Assembly (NCBI RefSeq): GCF_001434935.1
Contig: NZ_AZEG01000002.1
Location: forward strand, 1 to 64,000
Direction of reading: 5' to 3'
Length of the DNA: 64,000 nucleotides
Origin: Liquorilactobacillus uvarum DSM 19971
Lineage (GTDB): Bacteria > Bacillota > Bacilli > Lactobacillales > Lactobacillaceae
A model generated the notes under the pieces. It saw only the letters and a program-made list of their open reading frames with translations. It did no database searches and was not told where the DNA came from. Both the position numbers and the translations under genes were made by a program. This document shows, in pieces, positions 15,242-23,618 of the stretch. How positions within the stretch are numbered: position 1 is the stretch's first letter; every line of letters begins with the position of its first letter.

Positions 15242-15391
15242 CTAAAACTCGTTGTAAATAAAATGCGGCCCGTTTATCCCACTGTAATTGTATAGATAAA
15301 CCAAAACTAACATAATCGCAAAATACAGTGCTGTGCGCAAAACAAAACGCAAGATCTCATTTTTGATCAGAGGGGCCTGTTTTTTATTCAT
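15242..15391 (-). CDS. dltX: DltX, small membrane component of D-alanylation
   Basis: 49-aa protein heading the dlt operon, MNKKQAPLIKNEILRF onward, with one membrane segment (about residues 16-35) and the conserved C-terminus GPHFIYNEF. That terminal motif, with the final Phe, is diagnostic of DltX, whose C-terminus carries the D-alanyl group at the outer membrane face in recent models. GGAGG is spaced 9 bases from the ATG and the gene ends 17 bases before dltA. It is short enough to be missed by length cut-offs. Confidence 0.93.
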   Translation of the reverse strand: MNKKQAPLIKNEILRFVLRTALYFAIMLVLVYLYNYSGINGPHFIYNEF

Positions 15392-15632
15392 AAATTATGC
15401 CTCCCAACATCATAAATTTTTTTGATTTTTTGAATTTAGCTTTAAATTTCAAAAAAATAACTAGGTTACAAAGTACCTATTATCTAGAATGTCACGAAAA
15501 TGAAATATTTACAACCATAATTTTTATAAAACTTTGTAAAGATTATTGAAAATAAGATTAAAATAACTTAATAAAAATAATTATAAACCTCTTTTAAATT
15601 GTTAAAAAAGGTAAAATTAGAAAAAAAAGACC
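15392..15632. other. AT-rich gap upstream of dltX
   Basis: About 240 bases, extremely AT-rich, must contain the dlt promoter. One weak candidate on the minus strand is TTGTAA with 17 bp to CATTCT (about 15486-15514). I see no convincing operator. Confidence 0.3.
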
Positions 15633-15636
15633 AAAT

Positions 15637-15717
15637 AAAAAGCCTTCCGAACAGACAATGAAAGGTACCCACCCTCAGAGGGTGAAAACATTAGTATGTC
15701 CTCAGAAAGCTCTTTTT
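15637..15717 (-). terminator. Elaborate structured terminator after trxA
   Basis: On the minus strand an outer stem (AGCTTTC/GAAGGCT, then GACA/TGTC) encloses the motif CTAATG, a CACCC-TCTGA-GGGTG hairpin and GGTACC, ending in TTTTTATTT. The plus strand also ends in TTTTT, so it can act both ways between trxA and dltX. It shares the motif CTGAGG...CTAATG with the ftsK terminator. Confidence 0.7.
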
Positions 15718-15740
15718 AATCAAACAAATCTAATAAAGAA

Positions 15741-16049
15741 TTAAAGGTACTGCTCCAATTTTGATTGAATCTGTTCCTTAGGATGATAACCAACCAAAGT
15801 GTCAACAACTTCCCCATCTTTTTTGATAAGGAGTGTTGGGATGCTCATAATACCAAATTTGCTTGCCACATCCGTATTTTGATCAACATCAACCTTGCTG
15901 AAAGATACCTTATCACCAATTTCTTCATCAAGTTGTTCAATAACTGGTGACTGCATACGACAAGGTCCGCACCAAGTAGCCCAAAAATCGGTTAATGTTA
16001 CTCCTGTACTTGTTTCATTCTCAAATGTTTTATCAGTTAATTCTTTCAT
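15741..16049 (-). CDS. trxA: Thioredoxin
   Basis: 102-aa cytoplasmic thioredoxin with the WCGPC active site (Cys27 and Cys30) and the conserved cis-Pro in MSIPTLLI. It reduces disulfides in ribonucleotide reductase and other proteins using thioredoxin reductase. The ribosome site is TAGGAGG. It follows mutS2 by 80 bases on the same strand, the usual lactobacillar order, and is ended by the structured terminator. Confidence 0.96.
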   Translation of the reverse strand: MKELTDKTFENETSTGVTLTDFWATWCGPCRMQSPVIEQLDEEIGDKVSFSKVDVDQNTDVASKFGIMSIPTLLIKKDGEVVDTLVGYHPKEQIQSKLEQYL

Positions 16050-16129
16050 TTTTAAATAGCCTCCTAGCTTTCTTTTTGTAAGTAAATCATAACAGAAGAA
16101 TACAAAAAAACAATTTATCTGCCTAGCAT

Positions 16130-18493
16130 TTATTTAAAGTAAACAACTGTTGCGCCATTGCCGCCCGCATTTGGCGGTGCAAACTTAAAACTTTTTACGC
16201 TTCGGCTTTGAGTCAAATAATCAGTAATTCCTTGCCGTAAAGCACCTGTTCCCTTACCATGCACAATTGTTACGGAAGAGTATCCAGCTAAAATAGCAGC
16301 ATCCATGTAACGATCAACGTTGGTCATCGCTTCTTCATATCGCTGACCGCGCAAGTCAAGGTTAGGTGATACATGCGATTGACTCGCTGTTTTAAGAGTT
16401 GAACGTGCACTTCTTCCAGCATTGTTTTCTTTAATCTTTATTTTTTCTAGGTCACTCTCATTAATTTTCATTTTCAATATCCCGAGCTGCACTTCCCACT
16501 CATTCTTGCTGAGCTTTTGCAAGAGAACACCCTGCTGACCATAGGACTTAACCATAACATCGTCATTAGGGTGAAATTCCTGCTGTCTTTTAGCCCTTTG
16601 TAGAACCTTGTTTTTTCGCAGATTTGTTGGTTGATGCAGTCGGTTCATTTTTGTTTTAGCATCGATTAGCTCATTTTCTTTAACTTGCGTACCGACGTTC
16701 AAACGCATACGTCGTAACTCACTGATCAATTTATCAGATTTTTGGCTAGCTGTTTCAACAATTTGATTGGCTTTCATCTTAGCTTTTTCGAGTAGATCAG
16801 CGCGACTGTTGTCAAATTTCTGATACTCTTGCTCTAGATCTGCGTGCAGTTTTTCTGCCGCTTGTAAATTTTTTTGCAAACTGATATGTTCTTCTTCAGC
16901 CATATGCCTTTTCTGAACTAAATCTTGAATCATATCATTTAAGTCCTGACTATCACTATGAGTCAGCTGACGTGCTTGGCTGATAATCTGTTCGTCCAAC
17001 CCAAGTCTTTTTGAAATATCAAGTGCATTACTTCTACCGGGAATCCCGATCAATAATCGATAAGTCGGTTGTAATGTATTGACATCAAACTCCATACTGG
17101 CATTGATTGTCTGTGAACGGTCAAATCCGTATGCTTTCAATTCCGGATAATGTGTTGTCGCAAGGACATAACTCCCTTTTGCCCCCACCGCATCAAGAAT
17201 TGCGATCGCTAAGGCTGCACCTTCCTGTGGATCTGTTCCTGCTCCTAGTTCATCAAAAAGAACTAACGAATGTTCATCAATGTCTTCAAGAATAGAAACG
17301 ATATTGGTCATATGCGATGAAAAAGTACTAAGATTTTGTTCAATTGATTGTTCATCACCAATATCAGCAAAAATTTCTTTAAAAATTCCTATCCGGCTAC
17401 CTTCAAAAGCTGGAATAAATAATCCCGATTGCCCCATCATTTGAATAAGTCCAAGCGTTTTCAATGTTATCGTCTTCCCACCCGTGTTAGGTCCGGTTAT
17501 TACGACAGCTTGATAATCTTTTCCCAGCGTAATGTCATTACGGACAACCTCCTGCATATTCAACAGGGGATGCCAGACTTGCCTTAAATAAATATCATTT
17601 TCCGCGGACAGTTGCGGCTCTGTAGCTTTAATAGATGCCGCATACTTGGCTTTAGCATTAACAAAATCAAAAGTTCCTAAAATATCAGCATTATTTTCTA
17701 ATTCTGAAGTATAAGGTGCAACCAATTCAGACAGTTCTTGTAAAATATGCCTTATTTCTTCTTTTTCCTGCAGCTGCTGCTGTTTCAAGCGATTGTTTAA
17801 CTCAACAATGGCCTTTGGTTCAACAAATAGAGTCTGCCCTGATGAACTTTGATCATGAACAACTCCACCAAATTGATGGCGATACTCTTGCCTTACGGGA
17901 ATAACGTAACGGTCATTTCTGATTGTGATAACCGCATCACTCAAATACTTGGCAGAACTCCCATGAATAAAATCAGACAAGCGGTCGCGTAATTGATTTT
18001 CTGTCGTTGTAATTGATTTTCGAATACTGCGTAAAAGGCTTGATGCTTCATCTGTAACATGTCCATCTATTTCCACAGCTTCAAGCAAGCGTTTATTTAT
18101 CTCAGGCAAGACTTGTAAATTATCTGTTAATTTGTAAAGCTCTTCCAGTTCAACATTTTCATCATCTAAATCAACAAAGAAACGTCTAACCTCGTTTGTT
18201 GCACGTAAAACTCGACCAATAGCAGCTAGTTCTTTCCCATTCAGTGATGCTCCAATATCCAACCTTTTTAAGTATGGCTGGATATTATGCAATTTAGGGA
18301 GTGGAATTCCACCCTTAAGCCGTAGAATATCAGCACCATCCTTTGTCTGCGCTAAAGCTTCTTTAATTTTAGTGAGGTCGCTGACTGGCCGCAAATTCCG
18401 TACTTTTCTTTCACCCATAGGAGTAACGATGAACTGAAACATTTTTTTGATTACTTTATTATATTCCAGAACCTCTAACGCCTTCTCGTTCAT
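16130..18493 (-). CDS. mutS2: MutS2 (RqcU), Smr-domain ATPase
   Basis: 787-aa MutS homologue lacking the mismatch-recognition domain. A helical core and clamp region come first (to ~300), then the ABC ATPase with Walker A GPNTGGKT and Walker B LVLFDELGAGTDPQEG, a long coiled coil (~520-640), and a C-terminal Smr nuclease domain (LDLRGQ, then VTIVHGKGTGALR). In Bacillus the protein splits collided ribosomes; older work assigned it to suppressing recombination. The ATG at 18493 with GGGGGTG upstream was chosen; an earlier in-frame start adds 22 residues unlike the family. It lies in the zapA-cvpA-mutS2-trxA operon. Confidence 0.95.
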   Translation of the reverse strand: MNEKALEVLEYNKVIKKMFQFIVTPMGERKVRNLRPVSDLTKIKEALAQTKDGADILRLKGGIPLPKLHNIQPYLKRLDIGASLNGKELAAIGRVLRATNEVRRFFVDLDDENVELEELYKLTDNLQVLPEINKRLLEAVEIDGHVTDEASSLLRSIRKSITTTENQLRDRLSDFIHGSSAKYLSDAVITIRNDRYVIPVRQEYRHQFGGVVHDQSSSGQTLFVEPKAIVELNNRLKQQQLQEKEEIRHILQELSELVAPYTSELENNADILGTFDFVNAKAKYAASIKATEPQLSAENDIYLRQVWHPLLNMQEVVRNDITLGKDYQAVVITGPNTGGKTITLKTLGLIQMMGQSGLFIPAFEGSRIGIFKEIFADIGDEQSIEQNLSTFSSHMTNIVSILEDIDEHSLVLFDELGAGTDPQEGAALAIAILDAVGAKGSYVLATTHYPELKAYGFDRSQTINASMEFDVNTLQPTYRLLIGIPGRSNALDISKRLGLDEQIISQARQLTHSDSQDLNDMIQDLVQKRHMAEEEHISLQKNLQAAEKLHADLEQEYQKFDNSRADLLEKAKMKANQIVETASQKSDKLISELRRMRLNVGTQVKENELIDAKTKMNRLHQPTNLRKNKVLQRAKRQQEFHPNDDVMVKSYGQQGVLLQKLSKNEWEVQLGILKMKINESDLEKIKIKENNAGRSARSTLKTASQSHVSPNLDLRGQRYEEAMTNVDRYMDAAILAGYSSVTIVHGKGTGALRQGITDYLTQSRSVKSFKFAPPNAGGNGATVVYFK

Positions 18494-18509
18494 CTTTTGC
18501 ACCCCCTTT

Positions 18510-19052
18510 TTATTCATTTGACTGCTGCAAATACTTCTGATATAAGTTTTGCGAAACAATTGGTGTTTCTTTCAGAATATACATTGCAACAGGTGAATTC
18601 TTGACACTTCGACTGACGTTTTCAGTTGGCCAGCCAACTAAAATCAATAAGCTGGCAAAAATCAGCAGGTAGGCGATTACTAATGAGAGTACTCCACCTG
18701 CAATTGCATTGATTTGACTAACAACAGGAAGATGTGTCAGTAAATTCAACTTGCGTGCAATTGATCCAAAAATAATTCCCCCCAGAATAATAATCAACCA
18801 ATATGCAATTCCATGATAAAATAATGTGCTGCCTGACAGTGCAGAATTTCCTGCTTCGCTCCACGAAGTCTTTTCCGTAAAAAATGCGAAAATATTTTTT
18901 AGCCACGAACTCACCGTATCCGCATATTTGTTCGCAATTATAAATAAAACTACAATTCCAACAAGATTCATTAAAGTTAAAAAAAATCCTCGTCTAGCAC
19001 CCCTTAGATATGCAAAAACCAATACTACAATTATTAACAAAGATATAAACAT
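18510..19052 (-). CDS. cvpA: CvpA family membrane protein
   Basis: 180-aa membrane protein of the CvpA/colicin V production family. Four hydrophobic segments are visible (about residues 1-14, 26-44, 75-95, 112-140), with the family pattern LRGARRGFF in the first loop. Its role is poorly defined; in Firmicutes it is nearly always between zapA and mutS2, as here. AGGTG precedes the ATG and the gene ends 16 bases before mutS2. Confidence 0.88.
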   Translation of the reverse strand: MFISLLIIVVLVFAYLRGARRGFFLTLMNLVGIVVLFIIANKYADTVSSWLKNIFAFFTEKTSWSEAGNSALSGSTLFYHGIAYWLIIILGGIIFGSIARKLNLLTHLPVVSQINAIAGGVLSLVIAYLLIFASLLILVGWPTENVSRSVKNSPVAMYILKETPIVSQNLYQKYLQQSNE

Positions 19053-19060
19053 CGTTTCAC

Positions 19061-19315
19061 CTACTTAGTATCGTCAATTTGCTTCTTTAACCGATCTAAC
19101 TCTTCTTGCTTATATATTTGGTCAGAGACAGCATTAATCGCTAATAAAATCGATGCCCTTTCCTTACTTAGATTCGGTAACAAATTATTGATCTCCTGGA
19201 GTTGCTGATCTACTAGTTTTACAACAGTTTCCATATGTTCGGTACTGCTTTCACCGATAATAATGTAGTCTTTACCATCGATATGGGCTTTAAAACGTCT
19301 TTTTCCCTCAGACAT
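19061..19315 (-). CDS. zapA: Cell division protein ZapA
   Basis: 84-aa ZapA that bundles FtsZ filaments at the division ring. The N-terminal beta part (RRFKAHIDGKDYIIIGESS) and the long C-terminal coiled coil (VKLVDQQLQEINNLL ... LDRLKKQIDD) fit the family and its usual length. The ATG at 19315 has GAAGGAGG 8 bases upstream; the earlier in-frame start would add ten atypical residues. A possible promoter with TAAAAT (19352-19357) lies upstream. Confidence 0.9.
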   Translation of the reverse strand: MSEGKRRFKAHIDGKDYIIIGESSTEHMETVVKLVDQQLQEINNLLPNLSKERASILLAINAVSDQIYKQEELDRLKKQIDDTK

Positions 19316-19419
19316 TTTATTGACCTCCTTCAATTCAGAATACACTAGTCAATTTTAGCATAAATATTGGGGGGACAAAACTAATGTTTGACGCGTCCCT
19401 GCTTAATTTTTTCATAATA

Positions 19420-19450
19420 AAAAATAGAGTCTTAAAAGATACAGACTCTA
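19420..19450 (-). terminator. Terminator of the ireB-ruvX-DUF1292 operon
   Basis: TAGAGTCT pairs with AGACTCTA; on the minus strand TTTTTTATT follows. Confidence 0.85.
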
Positions 19451-19471
19451 CCCATTTGCTTCTAACAGCAA

Positions 19472-19759
19472 TTATTGCATTTTTTCGTCGTTAAGAAAGG
19501 TATCGAGAACTCCTTCAACCATTTCCCATTCTTCATCACTCTCAATATCATGCAAGTCAGCATCGTTTGCCTCGCCGTTTTCATCTGGATCAAAAGAAAA
19601 TGCAAGTACATCTACTTGTTCTTCTGGTTGTGAATCAGTGGGAACCAGCAGGATATACGACTTTCCATAATCATCAGATTCGAAGGTAAATAAAATTTTG
19701 TATAACATTTCATTGCCCTTCTCATCTACAAGCGTGATCAAATTGTCTTTTTCGTCCAT
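19472..19759 (-). CDS. DUF1292 family protein (YrzB-like)
   Basis: 95-aa acidic protein of the DUF1292 family. The start (NLITLVDEKGNEMLYKILFTFES) and the acidic tail (DIESDEEWEMVEGVLDTFL) are typical. Its function is unknown. In most Firmicutes it follows ireB and ruvX, as here, and it ends the operon before a strong terminator. GAGGAATATCC precedes the ATG. Confidence 0.88.
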   Translation of the reverse strand: MDEKDNLITLVDEKGNEMLYKILFTFESDDYGKSYILLVPTDSQPEEQVDVLAFSFDPDENGEANDADLHDIESDEEWEMVEGVLDTFLNDEKMQ

Positions 19760-19774
19760 GGATATTCCTCATTT

Positions 19775-20215
19775 CTAGTTATTTCCAAGTAAGGGACCCT
19801 TACGGTCTAGATAGTTCTGCAGAATCAAACCTGCTGCTAACTTATCGATAACCTTTTTCCGCTTTTTCCGTGATGTATCAGCTTGCTCCACTAACATGCG
19901 CTCGGCCTCAACTGTTGTCAGCCGTTCGTCCTGATAATCTACAGGTAAGTCAAATGTTTCCTTGAGTAGAGAACCATACTTACGTGAAGCATCCACCCTC
20001 GGCCCTGAGGTATTGTTCATGTTTTTGGGAAGACCTAGTACAAAACCAATTACCTCGTACTTTTTAACCAATTCCTTAATTCGCTCAATTCCGAACTCTT
20101 CCTCATTCTCATTTATCGCAACAATCTCGACACCTTGAGCTGTCCAGCCTAATGGATCACTAACTGCAACTCCAACTGTTTTCGAGCCAACATCTAAGCC
20201 CATTAAGCGCGTCAC
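19775..20215 (-). CDS. ruvX: RuvX/YqgF, RNase H-fold resolvase-like nuclease
   Basis: 146-aa protein with the RNase H fold. Catalytic acidic residues are in [16 protein letters not shown] (Asp8), GLPKNMNN, and [13 protein letters not shown]. It is annotated as putative pre-16S rRNA nuclease or Holliday junction resolvase; family members act in 5' processing of 16S rRNA. The start is GTG, overlapping the ireB stop as GTGA, so the two are coupled. Length is normal. Confidence 0.92.
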   Translation of the reverse strand: MTRLMGLDVGSKTVGVAVSDPLGWTAQGVEIVAINENEEEFGIERIKELVKKYEVIGFVLGLPKNMNNTSGPRVDASRKYGSLLKETFDLPVDYQDERLTTVEAERMLVEQADTSRKKRKKVIDKLAAGLILQNYLDRKGPLLGNN

Positions 20216-20475
20216 TTAATTTCCCCCTTGTCGAGATATGATCGAACCAATTCCTCAACTATTTCATCACGTTCATGTTTTCGGATTAAGTTGCGCGCAT
20301 CATTTAAACGAGGAATATAAGCAGGATCTCCAGATAACAGATATCCTACAATCTGGTTTATCGGGTTATATCCTTTTTCCTCCAATGCCTTATATACAGT
20401 GTCTAAAGTCTCATGTACACCTTTTCGGCGACCGTCTTCAAAATCAAAATACATTGTCTTATCTAATGAACTCAT
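20212..20475 (-). CDS. ireB: IreB family regulatory phosphoprotein
   Basis: 87-aa protein of the IreB (DUF965) family. The signature [14 protein letters not shown], the mid-part [23 protein letters not shown] and the closing [13 protein letters not shown] are intact. In Enterococcus IreB is phosphorylated by the kinase IreK on N-terminal Thr residues and controls cephalosporin resistance. The ATG at 20475 has GGAGGTG seven bases upstream. It is first in the ireB-ruvX-DUF1292 operon. Confidence 0.93.
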   Translation of the reverse strand: MSSLDKTMYFDFEDGRRKGVHETLDTVYKALEEKGYNPINQIVGYLLSGDPAYIPRLNDARNLIRKHERDEIVEELVRSYLDKGEIK

Positions 20476-20677
20476 CGCAAGCACCTCCGCATGCATAACA
20501 ACTCCTAGTTTCATTCTACTAGAGAAAAAAGATTGTCACAATCAAAACACATGCTTGTAATCATTCCGTAACACAACTGTCAAATGGAATTTCTCTAATA
20601 AATATGACTTAAGAGAAATAATTCTCCAAGCCATAAGAAAATACGCATTTTAAAATTGAAAAACAGGGAACGAATCC

Positions 20678-23326
20678 TTAAGCTTTTTGTTCCACCCATT
20701 TGCTAGCTGCCTTTAATGCATCAGCTATTCCTGCTGGTTTTTTACCACCAGCTTGGGCCAAATCAGGACGTCCGCCACCGCCACCGCCTACAGCAGGGGC
20801 AATTGTTTTGATTAGATCACCAGCTTTAAGACCGGCTTTGACTGCTTGATCACTAGCCGCCGTAATCAAATTAACTTTTCCATCCTCCGTCACAGTTGCG
20901 AGTACCAGTATATCTGAATACTTTTTGGATTTCCATTGATCAGCTAGCTGACGTAACTGAGCCATGCCAGAAACTTTGACTTGAGCTTTAATCAGCGTCT
21001 TACCGTTAATGTGTTCAACATTCTTAAAGATCGAACCAGCTTGTTGTTGTGCAAACTTGGCTTCCAATGCCTGCTTTTGCTGTTCTAAATCTTTAATTTG
21101 TGCTTGATATTGCTCTAATTTGTGTGGAATTTCTTTCAGTTGTGCAATTTTTAACTGTACACTGATGCCTTCAAGCAACTGATTGCGTCCCTCAAGGAAT
21201 TCATATGCTTCCTTTGAAGTTACTGCTTCAATTCGTCTGACACCAGCACCGACACCAGATTCAGAAGTGATTTTAAACAGCCCCAACTCGTTGGTATTAT
21301 CAACGTGATTTCCACCACACAACTCAATTGAGTAGTCGCCGACTTTTACGACACGGACAATATCACCGTATTTTTCAGTGAACAGCGCAATCGCACCAAG
21401 CTTTTTAGCCGACTCAAAATCCGTTTCAACTGTCTGTACAGGAATATTTGCCCAAATTTTTTCGTTAACGATTTTCTCAATTTTAGCCAAATCTGTCTTG
21501 GTTACGGAACCAATATTTGTAAAATCAAAGCGCAAGTAATCAGGCTCCACTAATGATCCAGCCTGATGTGTATGTGACCCCAATACATCACGAAGTGCTT
21601 GATCCAGCAAATGCGTTGCTGTATGATTTTTGCGTGTTTTATCGTGTAGCTGTTTATTTACTTCAAGAATGTATTCTTTTTCCTTAACCAAAGGAAGTAA
21701 TATCCTAACAGTATGCATGTTCTGACCATTTGGGGCGTGCTGTACATCTGTCACTTCAGCGACCGTTGTGCCTTCAGTATTTTTGATGACCCCAGTATCT
21801 GCAACTTGACCACCCATCTCTGCATAAAATGGAGTTTGATCAAAAATCAGCTGAGCAGAGCCGCTTTCAACTTTATCGACAAGTTTGTCTTCACATATAA
21901 TGTCCTTTAGGATCCCGTTGGCTCTCAAACGGTCATAGCCAACATAATTGCTTTCGGTTTTAATGTCTGTTAAAAGACCTTTCTGTACTCCCATTGATTT
22001 AGCACTACCGCGTGCTGCTCGAGCTCGCTCTTTTTGATGCTTCATTTCTTCATCAAAACCGGCTTGATCGATTTTCATGCCTTGATCATCCGCATATTCT
22101 TTAGTCAATTCAATTGGGAAACCATACGTATCGTATAATTTAAACGCCGTCTTGCCTGATAATTCCTTGCTTGCTTTTTCCTTAGCTTCTGCAATCATTT
22201 CATTGAGTAACTCAAGCCCATCTTTCAAAGTTTCATTAAAGCGGTCTTCTTCGCTGCGGACAATTTTAGCGATATAATCAGCTTGTGCAAGTACTTCTGG
22301 ATAATGCGACTGCATAATTTTCCCAACAACGGGCACGAGTTTGTATAGAAAGGCTTGTCCTATTCCAAGTTTCTGTCCATGCATAACAGCTCTTCTAATC
22401 AAACGTCGGATAACATAACCTCTTCCTTCGTTAGAAGGGATCGCACCGTCTCCAATTGCAAATGTGACAGCTCTAATGTGATCAGCGATAACTTTAAAGG
22501 ATACATCATCTTCCTTTACCTGACCATATTTTTTTCCATCACTAAATCCTTCTGTTTGTTTAATAATTGGTAAAAAGAGATCAGTCTCAAAGTTGGTTGG
22601 AGCATTTTGAAAAACTGAAACCACACGTTCTAGTCCCATCCCTGTATCAATATTTTTATGGGGAAGAGGTTCATATGTTCCATCTGGTTTATGATTAAAC
22701 TCAGAAAAGACAATGTTCCAAATTTCTAGATAACGTTCATTTTCCCCACCAGGATAATTTTCTGGGTCATCTTCTGTCAAATTATTAAATTTTTGACCGC
22801 GATCATAAAAGATTTCTGAATCTGGGCCACTAGGACCTTGACCGATATCCCAGAAGTTGTCCTCAACTTCATAAATATGATCTTTTGATACTCCGGCAAC
22901 TTCTTGCCAAATACGTTTTGCTTCAGTGTCTTTAGGATACACAGTCACATACAAACGTTCCTTGTCCATTGCGAACCATTCTGGGCTTGTTAATAATTCC
23001 CACGCCCATGAAATAGCCTCTTTTTTAAAATAATCACCTACAGAAAAGTTACCCAGCATTTCAAACAATGTATGATGCCGTGCTGTGTGTCCAACATTTT
23101 CAATATCATTAGTCCGTATACTTTTTTGCGAACTAGTAATACGCGGATTCTTCGGGACAACACTTCCATCGAAAAATTTCTTCATCGTCGCAACACCAGA
23201 ATTAATCCACAGCAAGGTTGGATCATCATGCGGAACCAATGAAGCACTAGGCATGACTTCATGTCCCTTTTCTTTAAAAAACTCTAAGTACATCTGTCTG
23301 ATCTGTGAACTCGATAGTTCTTTCAT
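20678..23326 (-). CDS. alaS: Alanyl-tRNA synthetase
   Basis: 882-aa class II synthetase that charges tRNA-Ala. The catalytic domain opens with SSSQIRQMYLEFFKEKGHE and contains the class II motifs (FEMLGNFSVGDYF). The tRNA-recognition region follows, then the editing domain with HxxxH (NHTATHLLDQAL) and CxxxH (ELCGGNHV), and a C-terminal DHHA1-type domain rich in Gly (GGGGGGRPDLAQAG). The ATG at 23326 gives the family's normal length; upstream in-frame codons fall within the T-box terminator. Expression is controlled by the T-box leader and its own promoter. Confidence 0.96.
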   Translation of the reverse strand: MKELSSSQIRQMYLEFFKEKGHEVMPSASLVPHDDPTLLWINSGVATMKKFFDGSVVPKNPRITSSQKSIRTNDIENVGHTARHHTLFEMLGNFSVGDYFKKEAISWAWELLTSPEWFAMDKERLYVTVYPKDTEAKRIWQEVAGVSKDHIYEVEDNFWDIGQGPSGPDSEIFYDRGQKFNNLTEDDPENYPGGENERYLEIWNIVFSEFNHKPDGTYEPLPHKNIDTGMGLERVVSVFQNAPTNFETDLFLPIIKQTEGFSDGKKYGQVKEDDVSFKVIADHIRAVTFAIGDGAIPSNEGRGYVIRRLIRRAVMHGQKLGIGQAFLYKLVPVVGKIMQSHYPEVLAQADYIAKIVRSEEDRFNETLKDGLELLNEMIAEAKEKASKELSGKTAFKLYDTYGFPIELTKEYADDQGMKIDQAGFDEEMKHQKERARAARGSAKSMGVQKGLLTDIKTESNYVGYDRLRANGILKDIICEDKLVDKVESGSAQLIFDQTPFYAEMGGQVADTGVIKNTEGTTVAEVTDVQHAPNGQNMHTVRILLPLVKEKEYILEVNKQLHDKTRKNHTATHLLDQALRDVLGSHTHQAGSLVEPDYLRFDFTNIGSVTKTDLAKIEKIVNEKIWANIPVQTVETDFESAKKLGAIALFTEKYGDIVRVVKVGDYSIELCGGNHVDNTNELGLFKITSESGVGAGVRRIEAVTSKEAYEFLEGRNQLLEGISVQLKIAQLKEIPHKLEQYQAQIKDLEQQKQALEAKFAQQQAGSIFKNVEHINGKTLIKAQVKVSGMAQLRQLADQWKSKKYSDILVLATVTEDGKVNLITAASDQAVKAGLKAGDLIKTIAPAVGGGGGGRPDLAQAGGKKPAGIADALKAASKWVEQKA

Positions 23327-23361
23327 CCCTAAAATTACATCCTTCCTCTTATCGATAAACA

Positions 23362-23566
23362 TAAAAACACCGTTGCGAGTAAGGACGCTTTCTGCGCGGT
23401 ACCACCTTACTTGCAACGATGTTGTCGTTTACCTCTTTAAACTCGATAACGTTGAGTGACGTTTATTCAATCTTTACAGGCAGCTCTTGAACAGTAGTTA
23501 TTGACCCTCACACCAAAACAGGCCTTCTCTTCAAATAACATATCTTTCAAGTATATCCTGAATTCT
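23362..23566 (-). promoter_or_regulatory. T-box leader of alaS
   Basis: The minus-strand leader carries the T-box core AAGGTGGTACCGCGC (23394-23408) inside a terminator whose arms, CGTTGCAAGTAAGG and CCTTACTCGCAACG, are followed by GTGTTTTTA (23362-23418). Upstream is about 150 bases of Stem I region, including an AGCTGCC stretch that could hold the GCU alanine specifier. Uncharged tRNA-Ala would switch to the antiterminator. The class is certain from the core motif; the specifier position is inferred. Confidence 0.93.
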
Positions 23567-23571
23567 CCCAA

Positions 23572-23600
23572 AGTATATCCAAAATAAACTAAATTGTCAA
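23572..23600 (-). promoter_or_regulatory. alaS promoter
   Basis: TTGACA (23595-23600), 17-bp spacer, TATACT (23572-23577) on the minus strand, 18 bases after the cshB stop. Confidence 0.88.
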
Positions 23601-23618
23601 TCATACCTGAATTTACTA

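Noticed and set aside
15660-15690. GGGTGGGTACC resembling a T-box core upstream of dltX
   Set aside because: It lies inside a terminator for trxA, lacks a Stem I region and a following GCG, and dltX is not an amino-acid gene.
20560-20660. Hairpin with AGAGAAAT arms between alaS and ireB as a terminator
   Set aside because: The stem is imperfect and there is no T-run on the minus strand, so alaS termination was not called.
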